This document shows, one piece after another, positions 16,106 through 24,252 of a stretch of DNA of 64,000 nt. This DNA comes from RGIG5579 sp045597125. GTDB taxonomy: Bacteria; Bacillota; Clostridia; Oscillospirales; SIG627. The position numbers and the translations under genes are program-made. Where the stretch lies: contig JAZODR010000052.1 of the NCBI GenBank assembly GCA_045597125.1, positions 124,001 through 188,000 of the forward strand, given 5' to 3'. The number at the start of each line of letters is the position of its first letter. The first letter of the stretch is position 1. Below the pieces are notes generated by a model. The model did not search any database and was not told the DNA's origin. It saw only the letters and a program-made list of their open reading frames with translations.

Positions 16106-16467
16106 TTTGATTCATCCTCAGAAAACAACTTCAATTTTTTAAAAGCATTTTCCATATCACATAAAACCGAATCCATTTTCCTCTTGTCATCCACGATCGC
16201 ATTCCTTGCAACGATTACGATCAAATAGGGTCTGCGAAACACGAATTTTTTCTGAATCGCACGAAATGCTTCTCTGATCAAACGTCTGGCTCGGGAGCGC
16301 TGAACAGCATTCCCAAGTTTTTTTCCGGTGGTAATCCCCAGACAAGTATCAACCGATTTATAATTATTTAAAACATAAACGGCTATATTTTTTTCAGAAG
16401 CCTTCTTCCCTTTTGCATAGACTTTGGAAAAAAGATGGTTTTCTTTTATCGCTACGATCTTTGCCAT
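16102..16467 (-). CDS. rnpA: ribonuclease P protein component
   Basis: 121 residues, basic, with the conserved 'LGNAVQRSRARRLIREAFR' RNR-type motif near residues 50-68. It binds the catalytic RNase P RNA and helps recognise the 5' leader of pre-tRNA. The N-terminus 'IVAIKENHLFSKVYAKGKKASEKNIAVYVL' fits the family. It lies between rpmH and yidD, the standard order. Confidence 0.97.
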   Translation of the reverse strand: MAKIVAIKENHLFSKVYAKGKKASEKNIAVYVLNNYKSVDTCLGITTGKKLGNAVQRSRARRLIREAFRAIQKKFVFRRPYLIVIVARNAIVDDKRKMDSVLCDMENAFKKLKLFSEDESN

Positions 16468-16501
16468 AACACCAATCCCGTTTCAAACGGCCAAGATATA
16501 G

Positions 16502-16549
16502 AAAAACCACCGGTGTTCACAGAGCTTTCCGGATTTACGGTGGTTTTTT
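16502..16549 (-). terminator. hairpin between rpmH and rnpA
   Basis: AAAAACCACCG (16502-16512) pairs with CGGTGGTTTTT (16538-16548), followed by T residues on either strand, around a 25-base loop. It probably attenuates the transcript after rpmH, so that L34 mRNA exceeds rnpA mRNA. A processing signal is the alternative. Confidence 0.7.
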
Positions 16550-16570
16550 ACTAAATCTCTTATGCAAGAA

Positions 16571-16705
16571 TTAATAGGTGAGTCTTGCTCTCATTTTTGC
16601 TCTGCGTCTTTTAAGCACCTTTCTTCCGTTTGCTGTCTTCATTCTCTTACGGAAACCATGCTCCATTTTTCTCTGACGCTTTTTAGGCTGATAAGTTCTG
16701 ATCAT
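16571..16705 (-). CDS. rpmH: 50S ribosomal protein L34
   Basis: 44 residues, strongly basic, opening with MIRTYQPKKRQR and ending with 'RRRAKMRARLTY'. The central 'HGFRKRMKTANGRKVLKRRR' is the L34 signature. An SD GGAGGTG lies 6 bases before the ATG. It heads the operon, but its upstream neighbour is a pantothenate kinase gene, not dnaA as in Bacillus. Confidence 0.97.
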   Translation of the reverse strand: MIRTYQPKKRQRKMEHGFRKRMKTANGRKVLKRRRAKMRARLTY

Positions 16706-16746
16706 ATTTGCACCTCCTTCGCACAATGGGAAATTTTAACTTACTG

Positions 16747-16775
16747 ATTATACAACAATACGTATGTAAAGTCAA
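16747..16775 (-). promoter_or_regulatory. promoter of the rpmH operon
   Basis: TTGACT (16775-16770), 17 bases, TATAAT (16752-16747) on the minus strand, about 40 bases before the rpmH start and after the end of the upstream gene. Confidence 0.85.
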
Positions 16776-16802
16776 GCATTTTTTCGAAATTTGCAAAAGG
16801 GT

Positions 16803-17642
16803 CTAAGCATTTCTTTGTTTGTGAAAATAAAGCAAAGCTGCGCCGATTACAGTTCCGTAACGTGCGTTCTCGGGAAAAAGAAAGTTCATTCCAAACATTT
16901 TTCCAAGGACACCGAAAACAGTTTTCGCCTTTTTCATTGAGGAAAGTTTTCCGGTAAGCACCACGTTTTTAATATTAAAATTACGAGCGGCAAACACACT
17001 TACCATTCCCACGGTTTCAAAAACAAGATTAATGATGCCCATAGCAAGGTCTTCGCGGGTTGCCAAATCCGAAATCTTACCGAAATTGGATGCTGTAGTA
17101 TCCAAATCGAGCGTAGGCCCCAAATTCTTTTGGGAAATATCGGAAATGCGCAAATCAATCTTGGATATATCACCCTGCTCCGCCAAAGCTTCTAAATTAT
17201 CCATATCACGGACCCCAAGCATCGCTTCGGCAAGACCAAACAAGGTGCCGCCTCCAACGCCTGTACCGCCCAGATACTCCATATTGTCCCCTTTTACGTG
17301 AACAATGGCAGTTCCGGTTCCCATACTGACAACAATCGCTTCATCCAAAGAAGCAAGATACTGTCCGCCCAGACCAATACTGTCAAATTCGCGGACATGA
17401 TGTGTAGGGATTCCGTAAAGATCATCGCCGATGAAACTGCTGCCAACACCGGTAACCATCACACATTTAACATCGGAAAGAGCGATTTTATGAAGAGAAG
17501 TAAATTTGCCAAAAGCACCATAAACGGAGGAAATCGGATCATCTGCCTTCACGGAAAGCGGGGCAATCAAATCATCCTGTCCGCGAAAACCGCAAATTTT
17601 CGTGGTGCTTCCGCCAATATCAATTCCTAATACAATTCCCAC
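16803..17642 (-). CDS. coaW: type II pantothenate kinase
   Basis: 279 residues of the ASKHA fold: phosphate-1 loop GIDIGGSTTK at residues 5-14, then 'VMVTGVGSSFIGDDLYG', the adenosine-side 'VSMGTGTAIVHV' and 'LGGTGVGGGTLFGLAEAMLG'. These match the Fumble/CoaW branch, which phosphorylates pantothenate as the first step of coenzyme A synthesis. Type II enzymes occur in Staphylococcus and many Clostridia and resist feedback by acyl-CoA; that is family knowledge. The gene has its own promoter. Confidence 0.88.
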   Translation of the reverse strand: MGIVLGIDIGGSTTKICGFRGQDDLIAPLSVKADDPISSVYGAFGKFTSLHKIALSDVKCVMVTGVGSSFIGDDLYGIPTHHVREFDSIGLGGQYLASLDEAIVVSMGTGTAIVHVKGDNMEYLGGTGVGGGTLFGLAEAMLGVRDMDNLEALAEQGDISKIDLRISDISQKNLGPTLDLDTTASNFGKISDLATREDLAMGIINLVFETVGMVSVFAARNFNIKNVVLTGKLSSMKKAKTVFGVLGKMFGMNFLFPENARYGTVIGAALLYFHKQRNA

Positions 17643-17671
17643 GACAATTCTCCTTCAAAATTTATCAGTCC

Positions 17672-17700
17672 ATTATACCATACGTTTTTTAAACAGTCAA
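17672..17700 (-). promoter_or_regulatory. promoter of the pantothenate kinase gene
   Basis: TTGACT (17700-17695), 17 bases, TATAAT (17677-17672) on the minus strand. It lies back to back with a plus-strand promoter, the two -35 boxes being 11 bases apart. Confidence 0.82.
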
Positions 17701-17711
17701 GCAATTCGATA

Positions 17712-17740
17712 TAGACAAAAAAAGCACAAGAAGATATAAT
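17712..17740 (+). promoter_or_regulatory. promoter of the radical SAM gene
   Basis: TAGACA (17712-17717), 17 bases, TATAAT (17735-17740), 22 bases before the start codon. Confidence 0.75.
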
Positions 17741-17761
17741 GTTCCCAGAAAGGATGACAAT

Positions 17762-18658
17762 ATGAAGCACGATTTATGTACACTTTGTCCGAGAGAATGC
17801 AAAGTGGATCGGAATAAGATGATTGGTTTTTGCGGTGCGCATCACTTACCCACCGTTGCAAAAGCAATGCTCCACAAATGGGAAGAGCCTTGTATTTGCT
17901 ACGGAAACGGAAGTGGGGCTGTTTTCTTTTCAGGATGCCAATTAAAGTGTGTTTTTTGCCAGAATCATCAAATTTCAAGCCAAATCTCAGGACGAACTTT
18001 AAGTGCAGAAGAGCTTTCCAATTTATTTCTGCTACTGGAAGAACGGGGAGCTTGTAACATTAATTTGGTGTCCCCTACCCCCTATCTGAACACTGTTGCG
18101 ACTGCGCTGGAAAAAGCAAAAAACAAAGGTCTTTCCATCCCGATTATTTTCAATTCCGGTGGTTATGAATCCGTAGCTTCTTTGAAAAAAATGGAAGGTC
18201 TTATTGATATTTATCTCCCCGACTTCAAGTTTTATTCTACAGAGCTTTCTTCTCGATATGCAAAGGCAAATGACTATGCCGAGCGGGCTTTGGAAGCGAT
18301 TCGAGAAATGGTTCGGCAAACGAAAAATCCGTTGTTCAGCGGAGAACATCTTCTTCACGGAACCATTGTGCGACACCTTGTACTTCCGAGAGCCTCTTTG
18401 GATTCTGTAAAGATTTTAGAACTTTTAGCAGAAAATCTTCCCAAGAATACGATTCTTTCTCTCATGCGCCAATACACTCCAATGTTTTGTGCATCGGAAT
18501 ACCCCGAACTTTCAAGAAGTGTCACCACCTTAGAATACAATAGAGTTATATACGCAGCGCAAAAGCTCGGTTTCACCGATATCTATACACAAAAAGCAGA
18601 AAGCATCGGGCAAGAATATGTTCCCGATTTTTCTGTATTTTTTGATGAAACGAATTGA
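17762..18658 (+). CDS. PflX-like radical SAM protein
   Basis: 298 residues. The radical SAM cluster motif GCQLKCVFCQNHQIS (about 59-73) has the CxxxCxxC spacing that binds the 4Fe-4S cluster. A second cysteine set near the N-terminus, 'CTLCPRECKVDR ... GFCG', marks the COG1313/PflX group of putative pyruvate-formate-lyase-activating relatives. The substrate of this group is unknown; no glycyl radical enzyme gene is nearby, so an activase role is not supported by context. Expressed from its own promoter, with the next gene's promoter overlapping its stop codon. Confidence 0.88.
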   Translation: MKHDLCTLCPRECKVDRNKMIGFCGAHHLPTVAKAMLHKWEEPCICYGNGSGAVFFSGCQLKCVFCQNHQISSQISGRTLSAEELSNLFLLLEERGACNINLVSPTPYLNTVATALEKAKNKGLSIPIIFNSGGYESVASLKKMEGLIDIYLPDFKFYSTELSSRYAKANDYAERALEAIREMVRQTKNPLFSGEHLLHGTIVRHLVLPRASLDSVKILELLAENLPKNTILSLMRQYTPMFCASEYPELSRSVTTLEYNRVIYAAQKLGFTDIYTQKAESIGQEYVPDFSVFFDETN

Positions 18659-18683
18659 CAAAGAATCAAACAAATGATAAAAT
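18655..18683 (+). promoter_or_regulatory. promoter of ddh
   Basis: TTGACA (18655-18660), 17 bases, TAAAAT (18678-18683). The TGA stop of the preceding gene (18656-18658) is part of the -35 box. Confidence 0.8.
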
Positions 18684-18709
18684 TTTTTCATTAATTTTCG
18701 GAGGTTATT

Positions 18710-19681
18710 ATGAAAATCGGTATTTTTGGCTATGGCAATCTGGGGCGCGGAGTAGAAAAAGCCATTTTAAAAAACGAAGATGCGGAATTGGTCGGCATTT
18801 TTACAAGGCGTGATCCCAAAAGTATTATTTCCGTTACAGGTGCCGCGGTTTTTTCCTCATCTGACGTAGAAAAATTCAAAGATCAAATTGACGTTATGAT
18901 CCTTTGTGGCGGAAGCGCGACGGATTTGGTTCATCAAACGCCTGAACTGGTCAAGTATTTCCATATAGTAGACAGCTTTGATACGCATGCCAAGATTCCC
19001 CAGCATTTTGCGAATGTTGATAAGGCCGCAAAAGAAAGCGGTAAAATCGGAATCATTTCCTGTGGTTGGGATCCCGGTATGTTCTCAATAGCCAGAGTAT
19101 ATTCCGAGGCAATCCTTCCGGATGGTACCGATTACACCTTCTGGGGTCCCGGCGTCAGCCAGGGCCATTCCGATGCCATTCGCCGCATTGAAGGTGTACA
19201 AGACGCAAGACAATATACCGTACCGGTACCGGAAGCCGTAGAACGCGCAAAAAGCGGAAACCGCCCCACACTCACCACCCGCGAAAAGCACACTCGCGTT
19301 TGCTATGTGGTTGCCAAGGAAGGAGCAGATCTTGCACGTATTGAAAAAGAGATCAAGGAAATGCCAAACTACTTTGCGGATTATGATACCACAGTAAACT
19401 TCATTTCCATGGAAGAACTCAAGGAAAAGCACGGCTCTCTCCCCCACGGTGGAGTTGTAATCCGCTCAGGATTGACCACCGAAGGCAACAACCAGACCAT
19501 AGAATACCGTCTGAATTTGGACTCAAATCCCGAATTTACCGCAAGTGTTTTAGTCGCTTGTGCCAGAGCAGCAGTAAAACTTGCGGCAGAAGGTATTAAA
19601 GGAGCAAAAACCATTCTGGATCTTCCACCCTCCGCTCTATCTCAAAGAAGCCCCGAAGAATTACGAGCACATTCTCTATAA
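18710..19681 (+). CDS. ddh: meso-diaminopimelate D-dehydrogenase
   Basis: 323 residues, the usual family length. The Rossmann loop GYGNLGRGVE is at residues 7-16 and the NADP site shows 'FTRRDP'. Downstream, 'SCGWDPGMFSIARVY', 'FWGPGVSQGHSDAIRRIEGV' and 'TREKHTRVCYVV' are typical of Ddh. It makes meso-diaminopimelate directly from tetrahydrodipicolinate, ammonium and NADPH, bypassing the acylated lysine pathway steps, and so feeds peptidoglycan and lysine. SD GGAGG precedes the ATG. Monocistronic, with a terminator after it. Confidence 0.96.
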   Translation: MKIGIFGYGNLGRGVEKAILKNEDAELVGIFTRRDPKSIISVTGAAVFSSSDVEKFKDQIDVMILCGGSATDLVHQTPELVKYFHIVDSFDTHAKIPQHFANVDKAAKESGKIGIISCGWDPGMFSIARVYSEAILPDGTDYTFWGPGVSQGHSDAIRRIEGVQDARQYTVPVPEAVERAKSGNRPTLTTREKHTRVCYVVAKEGADLARIEKEIKEMPNYFADYDTTVNFISMEELKEKHGSLPHGGVVIRSGLTTEGNNQTIEYRLNLDSNPEFTASVLVACARAAVKLAAEGIKGAKTILDLPPSALSQRSPEELRAHSL

Positions 19682-19682
19682 A

Positions 19683-19713
19683 AAAAAGGACTACGAATTT
19701 CGTAGTCCTTTTT
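19683..19713. terminator. bidirectional terminator after ddh
   Basis: AAAAAGGACTACGAA and TTCGTAGTCCTTTTT form a long stem with almost no loop between convergent ddh and the ECF S-component gene. Confidence 0.88.
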
Positions 19714-19717
19714 CAAA

Positions 19718-20341
19718 TCACACGTTGCCGGTATCCAGTTTCAAAATTCCGCTTTTCTTCAAAGCCTGAATCACACGAACAATCACGGGGGCACAAATGA
19801 TATTGGTACCCAATTCGATTAAGAAATTGATACCAACAATGCCAAAAATAACGAAAGCGAATAACGTTGCATCGCCCGCAAAGGTCATGGCAATATCGCG
19901 GTAGAAAACAACCAGACCGAGAGAGAAGATTCCCGTATTAACAACAGGACATGCAATCGCCGAAAGAATCACGCCCAAATAAAGCTTTTTCTTCAGAAGT
20001 GCTTTTCCAATCAAACCTGCTACTAAGCCACAACAAAAACCTTTAAAAATACAGAGAAAAATAGTTAAAAAAGGTTTTTCAGCAAGCATATTCGCAGCAA
20101 GAACACCTGCTGTACCCTGAAGTACGGAGAGAGCAACCACCAATCCAAAAACCGTGCCGAGCAACGACCCGAAAACAGGACCGTACAAAATCGCACCAAG
20201 CACGATGGGAACAAGGGTCAAGGTGATAGAAAGACCGGTTCCCGGGATTGCAATAGCACCGCCAAAATACTGTAAAACGGCAACGATTGCGACAAGAATT
20301 GACATAATCACAAGTCTTTGAATTTTATTTTGTGTTAACAT
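19718..20341 (-). CDS. ECF transporter S component, substrate unknown
   Basis: 207 residues from ATG 20341, chosen because AAGGAGG sits 9 bases upstream; an upstream extension would overlap the FAD gene. About five to six hydrophobic segments cover nearly the whole length. 'LVPIVLGAILYGPVFGSLLGTVFGLVVAL' near residues 45-75 is the pattern of substrate-binding S components of energy-coupling-factor vitamin transporters. The EcfA/EcfT energy module is not in the window, as expected for group II systems. The vitamin or other substrate cannot be told. Likely co-transcribed with the FAD gene. Confidence 0.8.
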   Translation of the reverse strand: MLTQNKIQRLVIMSILVAIVAVLQYFGGAIAIPGTGLSITLTLVPIVLGAILYGPVFGSLLGTVFGLVVALSVLQGTAGVLAANMLAEKPFLTIFLCIFKGFCCGLVAGLIGKALLKKKLYLGVILSAIACPVVNTGIFSLGLVVFYRDIAMTFAGDATLFAFVIFGIVGINFLIELGTNIICAPVIVRVIQALKKSGILKLDTGNV

Positions 20342-20366
20342 AATAATACCTCCTTGCAGGGTGATT

Positions 20367-21980
20367 CTACCACTCCTTTTTTGAAAAATCAAGAGAAAAT
20401 CGTTTTTTTGCAAAATATGCCTCGGCAGCCTTCATTCCGTCCATTGCAGATGACATAATACCTCCTGCATAGCCTGCTCCCTCACCAATCGGATACAACC
20501 CCAAAACGGAACTTTGAAAATCCTCTCCTCTGGGAATGCGAACAGGACAAGTTGCGCGCGATTCCACAGCGGTTAAAATCGCATCCTCATCGTCAAAACC
20601 AGAAAGGAGTTTTCCCATTTTTACAATTCCCTCTCCAAGTGCATTGCAGAGGTCCCTTGGAAGAATTTGATTTAAATCTGCAGGTTTTACTCCGATTGCA
20701 TAAGTCGGGCGAACAGACCCGAAACCAGAGGTCTCCTTCCTCTTTAAAAAATCACCGAAACGCTGACAAGGTGCGGCAAAACCGCCACCGCCCAAGACAT
20801 ATGCTTTCCGTTCCAATTCCTCCTGAAATCGAAAGCCGCTCAATTCATCTTTTGGCAATTCTTCGGGTAAAATATTATAAAGCAGAGCGGAATTGGCATT
20901 TTCTCCATCGCGGGCAAAATTACTCATCCCGTTGGTGACCACACCACCCTCATCACTGGCAGCGGGCACGACAACGCCACCGGGACACATACAAAAGGTA
21001 TAAAGATTCTTGCCCGTTGCTGTAGGCACGGCAAGCTTATAATCCGCCGAAGGCAAACGATATCTGTCAAATGCCGCACCGTATTGAGAGCGATTGATTC
21101 GCTCTTGTAAATGCTCAATGCGAACTCCCACCGAGAAAATCTTTTTCTCCATGGGGATTCCGCTATCACGCAAAGCATAAAACGTATCACGGGCACTATG
21201 GCCGATCCCAAGAAACAAAGCTCTACAGGAAAGCTCTTTTGTTCCCTCGGCATCCCGATAACAAATGCCGATCACTTGATTGTTTTCAAGTATTGGCTTC
21301 AAAAATAACGTTTCAAAAAAAATCTCTCCGCCAAGCCGCAGAATCTCGTTGCGCAAATTCCGCACAACATTGCGAAGCTTATCTGTTCCGATATGAGGTT
21401 TGCTCAAAAAAAGCACTTCTTCGGGAGCGCCAAATTTGACGAATTCTTCCAAAACGAAGCGACCGCGGAAATTTTTATCCCGTAGCAGCGTATTCAATTT
21501 CCCGTCGGAAAAGGTACCTGCTCCGCCTTCTCCGAATTGAACATTTGAAGAGGCGATCCTTCCCGTGGAAAAGAAACGAGAAACGTCCTTCACCCTCTCT
21601 TCTATACACGCACCCCGCTCAAGAACAATCGGTCTAAGTCCCGCCCGTGCCAAAACCAAAGCGGCAAACATTCCCGCAGGTCCAAAGCCCACCACAACAG
21701 GTCGATCCTTTGCCTCTGAAAATGACGGAATTTGATAGACAAACTCTTTTTCTACACACTTGCATTTTGACGAAGGCTTTACTATCACGCCCTCTCTGCA
21801 AAAAACATCAACTGTATAACGATAAAGAACCTGCCCCTTTCGAGCATCCAACGATTTGCGATAAATTTTTATTGATTCAATTGCGGAAGGCGAAACACGC
21901 AATTCCTTTGCAGCCTTATACAAAAGCTTATCCGTGCTCTCGTCGGGCATCAATGCAAGCTCGGAAACTCGATAAAACAT
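20367..21980 (-). CDS. FAD-dependent dehydrogenase, COG2509 type
   Basis: 537 residues. After an N-terminal alpha/beta domain (about 1-85, with 'IKIYRKSLDARKG'), an FAD loop 'VVGFGPAGMFAALVLARAG' lies near 97-115, followed by 'ERGACIEERVKDVSRF' and 'VQFGEGGAGTFSDGKLNT'. The end carries 'LYPIGEGAGYAGGIMSSAMDGMKAAEAY'. This is the widespread, uncharacterised Clostridia family of large FAD oxidoreductases; the electron donor and substrate are unknown. The SD AAGGAGGAG decides the ATG at 21980. Confidence 0.88.
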   Translation of the reverse strand: MFYRVSELALMPDESTDKLLYKAAKELRVSPSAIESIKIYRKSLDARKGQVLYRYTVDVFCREGVIVKPSSKCKCVEKEFVYQIPSFSEAKDRPVVVGFGPAGMFAALVLARAGLRPIVLERGACIEERVKDVSRFFSTGRIASSNVQFGEGGAGTFSDGKLNTLLRDKNFRGRFVLEEFVKFGAPEEVLFLSKPHIGTDKLRNVVRNLRNEILRLGGEIFFETLFLKPILENNQVIGICYRDAEGTKELSCRALFLGIGHSARDTFYALRDSGIPMEKKIFSVGVRIEHLQERINRSQYGAAFDRYRLPSADYKLAVPTATGKNLYTFCMCPGGVVVPAASDEGGVVTNGMSNFARDGENANSALLYNILPEELPKDELSGFRFQEELERKAYVLGGGGFAAPCQRFGDFLKRKETSGFGSVRPTYAIGVKPADLNQILPRDLCNALGEGIVKMGKLLSGFDDEDAILTAVESRATCPVRIPRGEDFQSSVLGLYPIGEGAGYAGGIMSSAMDGMKAAEAYFAKKRFSLDFSKKEW

Positions 21981-21990
21981 TTTCTCCTCC

Positions 21991-22019
21991 TTGACAAAAC
22001 AGAAAAAATCAATTAGAAT
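21991..22019 (+). promoter_or_regulatory. tRNA-Leu promoter
   Basis: TTGACA (21991-21996), 17 bases, TAGAAT (22014-22019), 11 bases before the mature 5' end of the tRNA. Confidence 0.82.
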
Positions 22020-22030
22020 ATCAAAGCTAT

Positions 22031-22113
22031 GCGGGTATGGCGGAATTGGCAGACGCGCCAGATTTAGGATCTGGTGGGTGACCGTGCAGGTTCAAGTCCT
22101 GTTACCCGTACCA
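22031..22113 (+). tRNA. tRNA-Leu (UAG)
   Basis: GCGGGTA pairs with TACCCGT in the acceptor stem; the anticodon stem CCAGA/TCTGG carries the loop TTTAGGA with anticodon TAG. A variable arm and the T loop TTCAAGT follow, and CCA is encoded (22111-22113). The long variable region fits a class II leucine tRNA. Confidence 0.96.
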
Positions 22114-22147
22114 AAAATTCCAAGAACCTGGAGTTCTTGGAATTTTT
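22113..22147 (+). terminator. terminator of tRNA-Leu
   Basis: AAAAATTCCAAGAAC and GTTCTTGGAATTTTT pair around a short loop right after the CCA end, with a T run. Confidence 0.88.
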
Positions 22148-22163
22148 ACTTATTGCCGCAAAT

Positions 22164-22703
22164 TTATTTTTTCGGAATGAAATATTCTTTTAAGAGACCG
22201 CGGTAAATAACCTTTGTACCCGGAAAAGAGAGGAAATCACTGGGTGCAGTAAACGTTTTCAAATCCTCAGCACCGGGAACATTATATTTTCGGAAAATAG
22301 TTTTTACAAAGTCAGAACAATAATATTTGTTGTTCCGTCTTTTTTCGACCTTGATCGCCGCAAGACACAAACCGATAAAATCATATCCAAATTGTTCCTT
22401 ACTCTCATACATTTCCTCAAGCACATCCCGTATCCCGTTATACGATGTTTCGGAAACCGACAAAGATAAAACAACAGCTCTCGTTCGGGGAAATCTTTTA
22501 AACGTACCTGAATGTAAATGCTCCTTTACGAAGCCTCCCCAATACGGATTGTATGCTTGACGCCTGCCAAAAGAATACATAGGCTCCAAATCCGATGAAA
22601 GAGCAATCGAAATATGGTTATAATCCGCACCGGTATAAACGCGAATCAAATGTGACAAAAATGAATCAGTTTGTGTCAGAACCAAGTAGATTTCTTTATC
22701 CAT
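22164..22703 (-). CDS. YiiX-like permuted NlpC/P60 fold protein
   Basis: 179 residues, no signal peptide, so cytosolic. A histidine in 'ADYNHISIAL' (His30) and a cysteine in 'KYYCSDFV' (Cys129) have the order and spacing of the circularly permuted papain-like amidases (YiiX/YaeF group). 'FGYDFIGLCLAAI' between them is also typical. The substrate is unknown; family members cleave peptides or acyl groups. Its promoter overlaps the divergent promoter of the CBM9-like gene. Confidence 0.75.
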   Translation of the reverse strand: MDKEIYLVLTQTDSFLSHLIRVYTGADYNHISIALSSDLEPMYSFGRRQAYNPYWGGFVKEHLHSGTFKRFPRTRAVVLSLSVSETSYNGIRDVLEEMYESKEQFGYDFIGLCLAAIKVEKRRNNKYYCSDFVKTIFRKYNVPGAEDLKTFTAPSDFLSFPGTKVIYRGLLKEYFIPKK

Positions 22704-22733
22704 TTTCTATTCCTCTCTCAAAATTCTGCAAAA

Positions 22734-22763
22734 ATTATACCATCCAAAAGAGAATTTCGTCAA
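22734..22763 (-). promoter_or_regulatory. promoter of the YiiX-like gene
   Basis: TTGACG (22763-22758), 18 bases, TATAAT (22739-22734) on the minus strand. Confidence 0.7.
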
Positions 22764-22772
22764 GTTTTTCTC

Positions 22773-22800
22773 TTGAGTTTTTCAAAAAATGCTTTATAAT
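22773..22800 (+). promoter_or_regulatory. promoter of the CBM9-like gene
   Basis: TTGAGT (22773-22778), 16 bases, TATAAT (22795-22800). It is divergent from, and nine bases away from, the -35 box of the YiiX-like gene. Confidence 0.7.
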
Positions 22801-22825
22801 ATATTTAAGAAACAAGGAGAAAGTT

Positions 22826-23425
22826 ATGAAAGAATACACGATTACCAAAAAAACTGCAGATTTTTCTTGGGACAAGATTCCATCCCTTTCTATTTGTGAG
22901 CCTTTGGAGCAGGTAGAGGTGACCATCCATGCATGGGCACAAATCTGCTATGACGATATGGCTTTATACATTCGTCTTTCCAGTGACGAAAAGAACATCC
23001 GTGCAGAGCTCAACGGTGTACTGGATGAAGTGTGCAACGACAGTTGTATGGAATTTTTCTTTTGCCCGATGGAAGACGACAAAAGATATTTCAACATAGA
23101 AAGCAATCTCAACGGCGCAATTTATCTGGGCATCGGAAGCAATGCTCACACCTTGGTCAGACTCATTCCCGAGGAACCCTCAATCAAGCCCGGCGCGAAA
23201 AAAACAAAGGAAGGCTGGGAATTGACCTACAGCATCCCATATGAATTCATTCGCCGTTTCTTCCCCGAATTTCAAGTATATTCGGGCAAAGAGATTCGCG
23301 CAAACTGCTTTAAATGCGCTGATTTGACAGAACCTGCTCACTATCTTACCTGGAATCCTCATCCCCTTCTTGAATACGCTTCCTTCCACAACCCCGATGC
23401 ATTTGGAAAAATGAAATTTGAATAA
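22826..23425 (+). CDS. CBM9-like / DOMON-related protein, cytosolic
   Basis: 199 residues from ATG 22826, which has AAGGAG 6 bases upstream; the longer frame would read through the promoter. There is no signal peptide. The pattern 'IHAWAQICYDDMALYIRLSSDEKN', then 'DSCMEFFFCPMEDDKRYFNIESNLNGAIYLGIG' and 'WELTYSIPYEFI' resembles the family 9 carbohydrate-binding-like beta sandwich found alone in many Clostridia. The ligand and role are unknown, and the absence of an export signal argues against binding external polysaccharide. Confidence 0.75.
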   Translation: MKEYTITKKTADFSWDKIPSLSICEPLEQVEVTIHAWAQICYDDMALYIRLSSDEKNIRAELNGVLDEVCNDSCMEFFFCPMEDDKRYFNIESNLNGAIYLGIGSNAHTLVRLIPEEPSIKPGAKKTKEGWELTYSIPYEFIRRFFPEFQVYSGKEIRANCFKCADLTEPAHYLTWNPHPLLEYASFHNPDAFGKMKFE

Positions 23426-23459
23426 AAAATAACCACCCCTCGGGTGGTTATTTTTTATT
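23421..23459. terminator. bidirectional terminator, 18-bp stem
   Basis: AATAAAAAATAACCACCC (23421-23438) is perfectly complementary to the sequence at 23442-23459 with a three-base loop CTC. It serves the CBM9-like gene and the convergent ABC operon. Confidence 0.9.
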
Positions 23460-24252
23460 CTACGTTGACACCTTTTTTCAAAAGATAAACATTCAAAAAA
23501 TAAGCTCCGATGCAGAATATAGCGTAGAAAGCAGTTCCTGCCAGAAACACCGAAACCAGCGTTTCAGGGCTGAATGACATCAAATCATTTGAACGAAAAA
23601 TCTCGAAGAAACGTGAATCAAAAAGCGCAATAATGAGCATTCCCACAAGAGTTATAGTCTGGGAAATCATGTATCCGGCAAAGCCAAAAATCACGGACCA
23701 CAAAATTTTACCCTGCTGAAAACGATGACCGATCAGAATTCCTGTAAAGCCAACTTGAATCCCGTTGAAAAACTCCAGAAAAAGCAAAAAGAAAAAGAAA
23801 GCAAAGATTGTCGGCAAGGAAATGCCAAGGTGCTCGGAAAAAGGGGTTAAAAAGGCTTTTATCATACTCCAAAGGTCTTTCGTCCAATAAGTTATGAAAA
23901 GCACAAGGATGATACCGAGCATAGAAAAAAGCAAACTAACGGCGGCGGTCAAAAATTTGGCAGTGTAATGAACTTCTCTTTTAATGGGGAGCGTATGGGT
24001 CAAATAGGACTCATCCCCAAACAAGTTTGAACGAAACAAAACCCAAGAACGCATAAAGCAGTTAATCAATAAACTGCACATCATTGAAATCGCACTTCCA
24101 TTGCAAATTCCTTTGATAATGGAAATTGCCAAAGAATCCCCCAGCTCACCAAGCAATCTGGTCAAAATCCCGAAAAATGAAGCCAAAAGCAAAAACACAA
24201 TCAAAAATTTGAGCATTTTTCTCAAATCATATTTCATTAAACGATTCAGCAT
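23455..24252 (-). CDS. ABC transporter permease (YtrC/D-like)
   Basis: 265 residues with about six hydrophobic segments and an opening 'LNRLMKYDLRKMLKFLIVFLLL' as in ABC-2 type permeases. 'LTHTLPIKREVHYTAKFLTAAV' near residues 85-105 is the loop typical of the YtrA-operon permeases. It overlaps the ATPase gene by seven bases and would pair with it. The substrate is unknown; related operons respond to cell-wall-active antibiotics. Confidence 0.82.
   Translation of the reverse strand: MLNRLMKYDLRKMLKFLIVFLLLASFFGILTRLLGELGDSLAISIIKGICNGSAISMMCSLLINCFMRSWVLFRSNLFGDESYLTHTLPIKREVHYTAKFLTAAVSLLFSMLGIILVLFITYWTKDLWSMIKAFLTPFSEHLGISLPTIFAFFFFLLFLEFFNGIQVGFTGILIGHRFQQGKILWSVIFGFAGYMISQTITLVGMLIIALFDSRFFEIFRSNDLMSFSPETLVSVFLAGTAFYAIFCIGAYFLNVYLLKKGVNVE

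Noticed and set aside
16706..16802. Chromosomal origin next to rpmH
   Set aside because: The region contains only a promoter; no DnaA boxes, dnaA or dnaN.
20342..20366. Vitamin riboswitch before the ECF S component
   Set aside because: Only 25 bases separate it from the upstream gene; there is no room for an aptamer.
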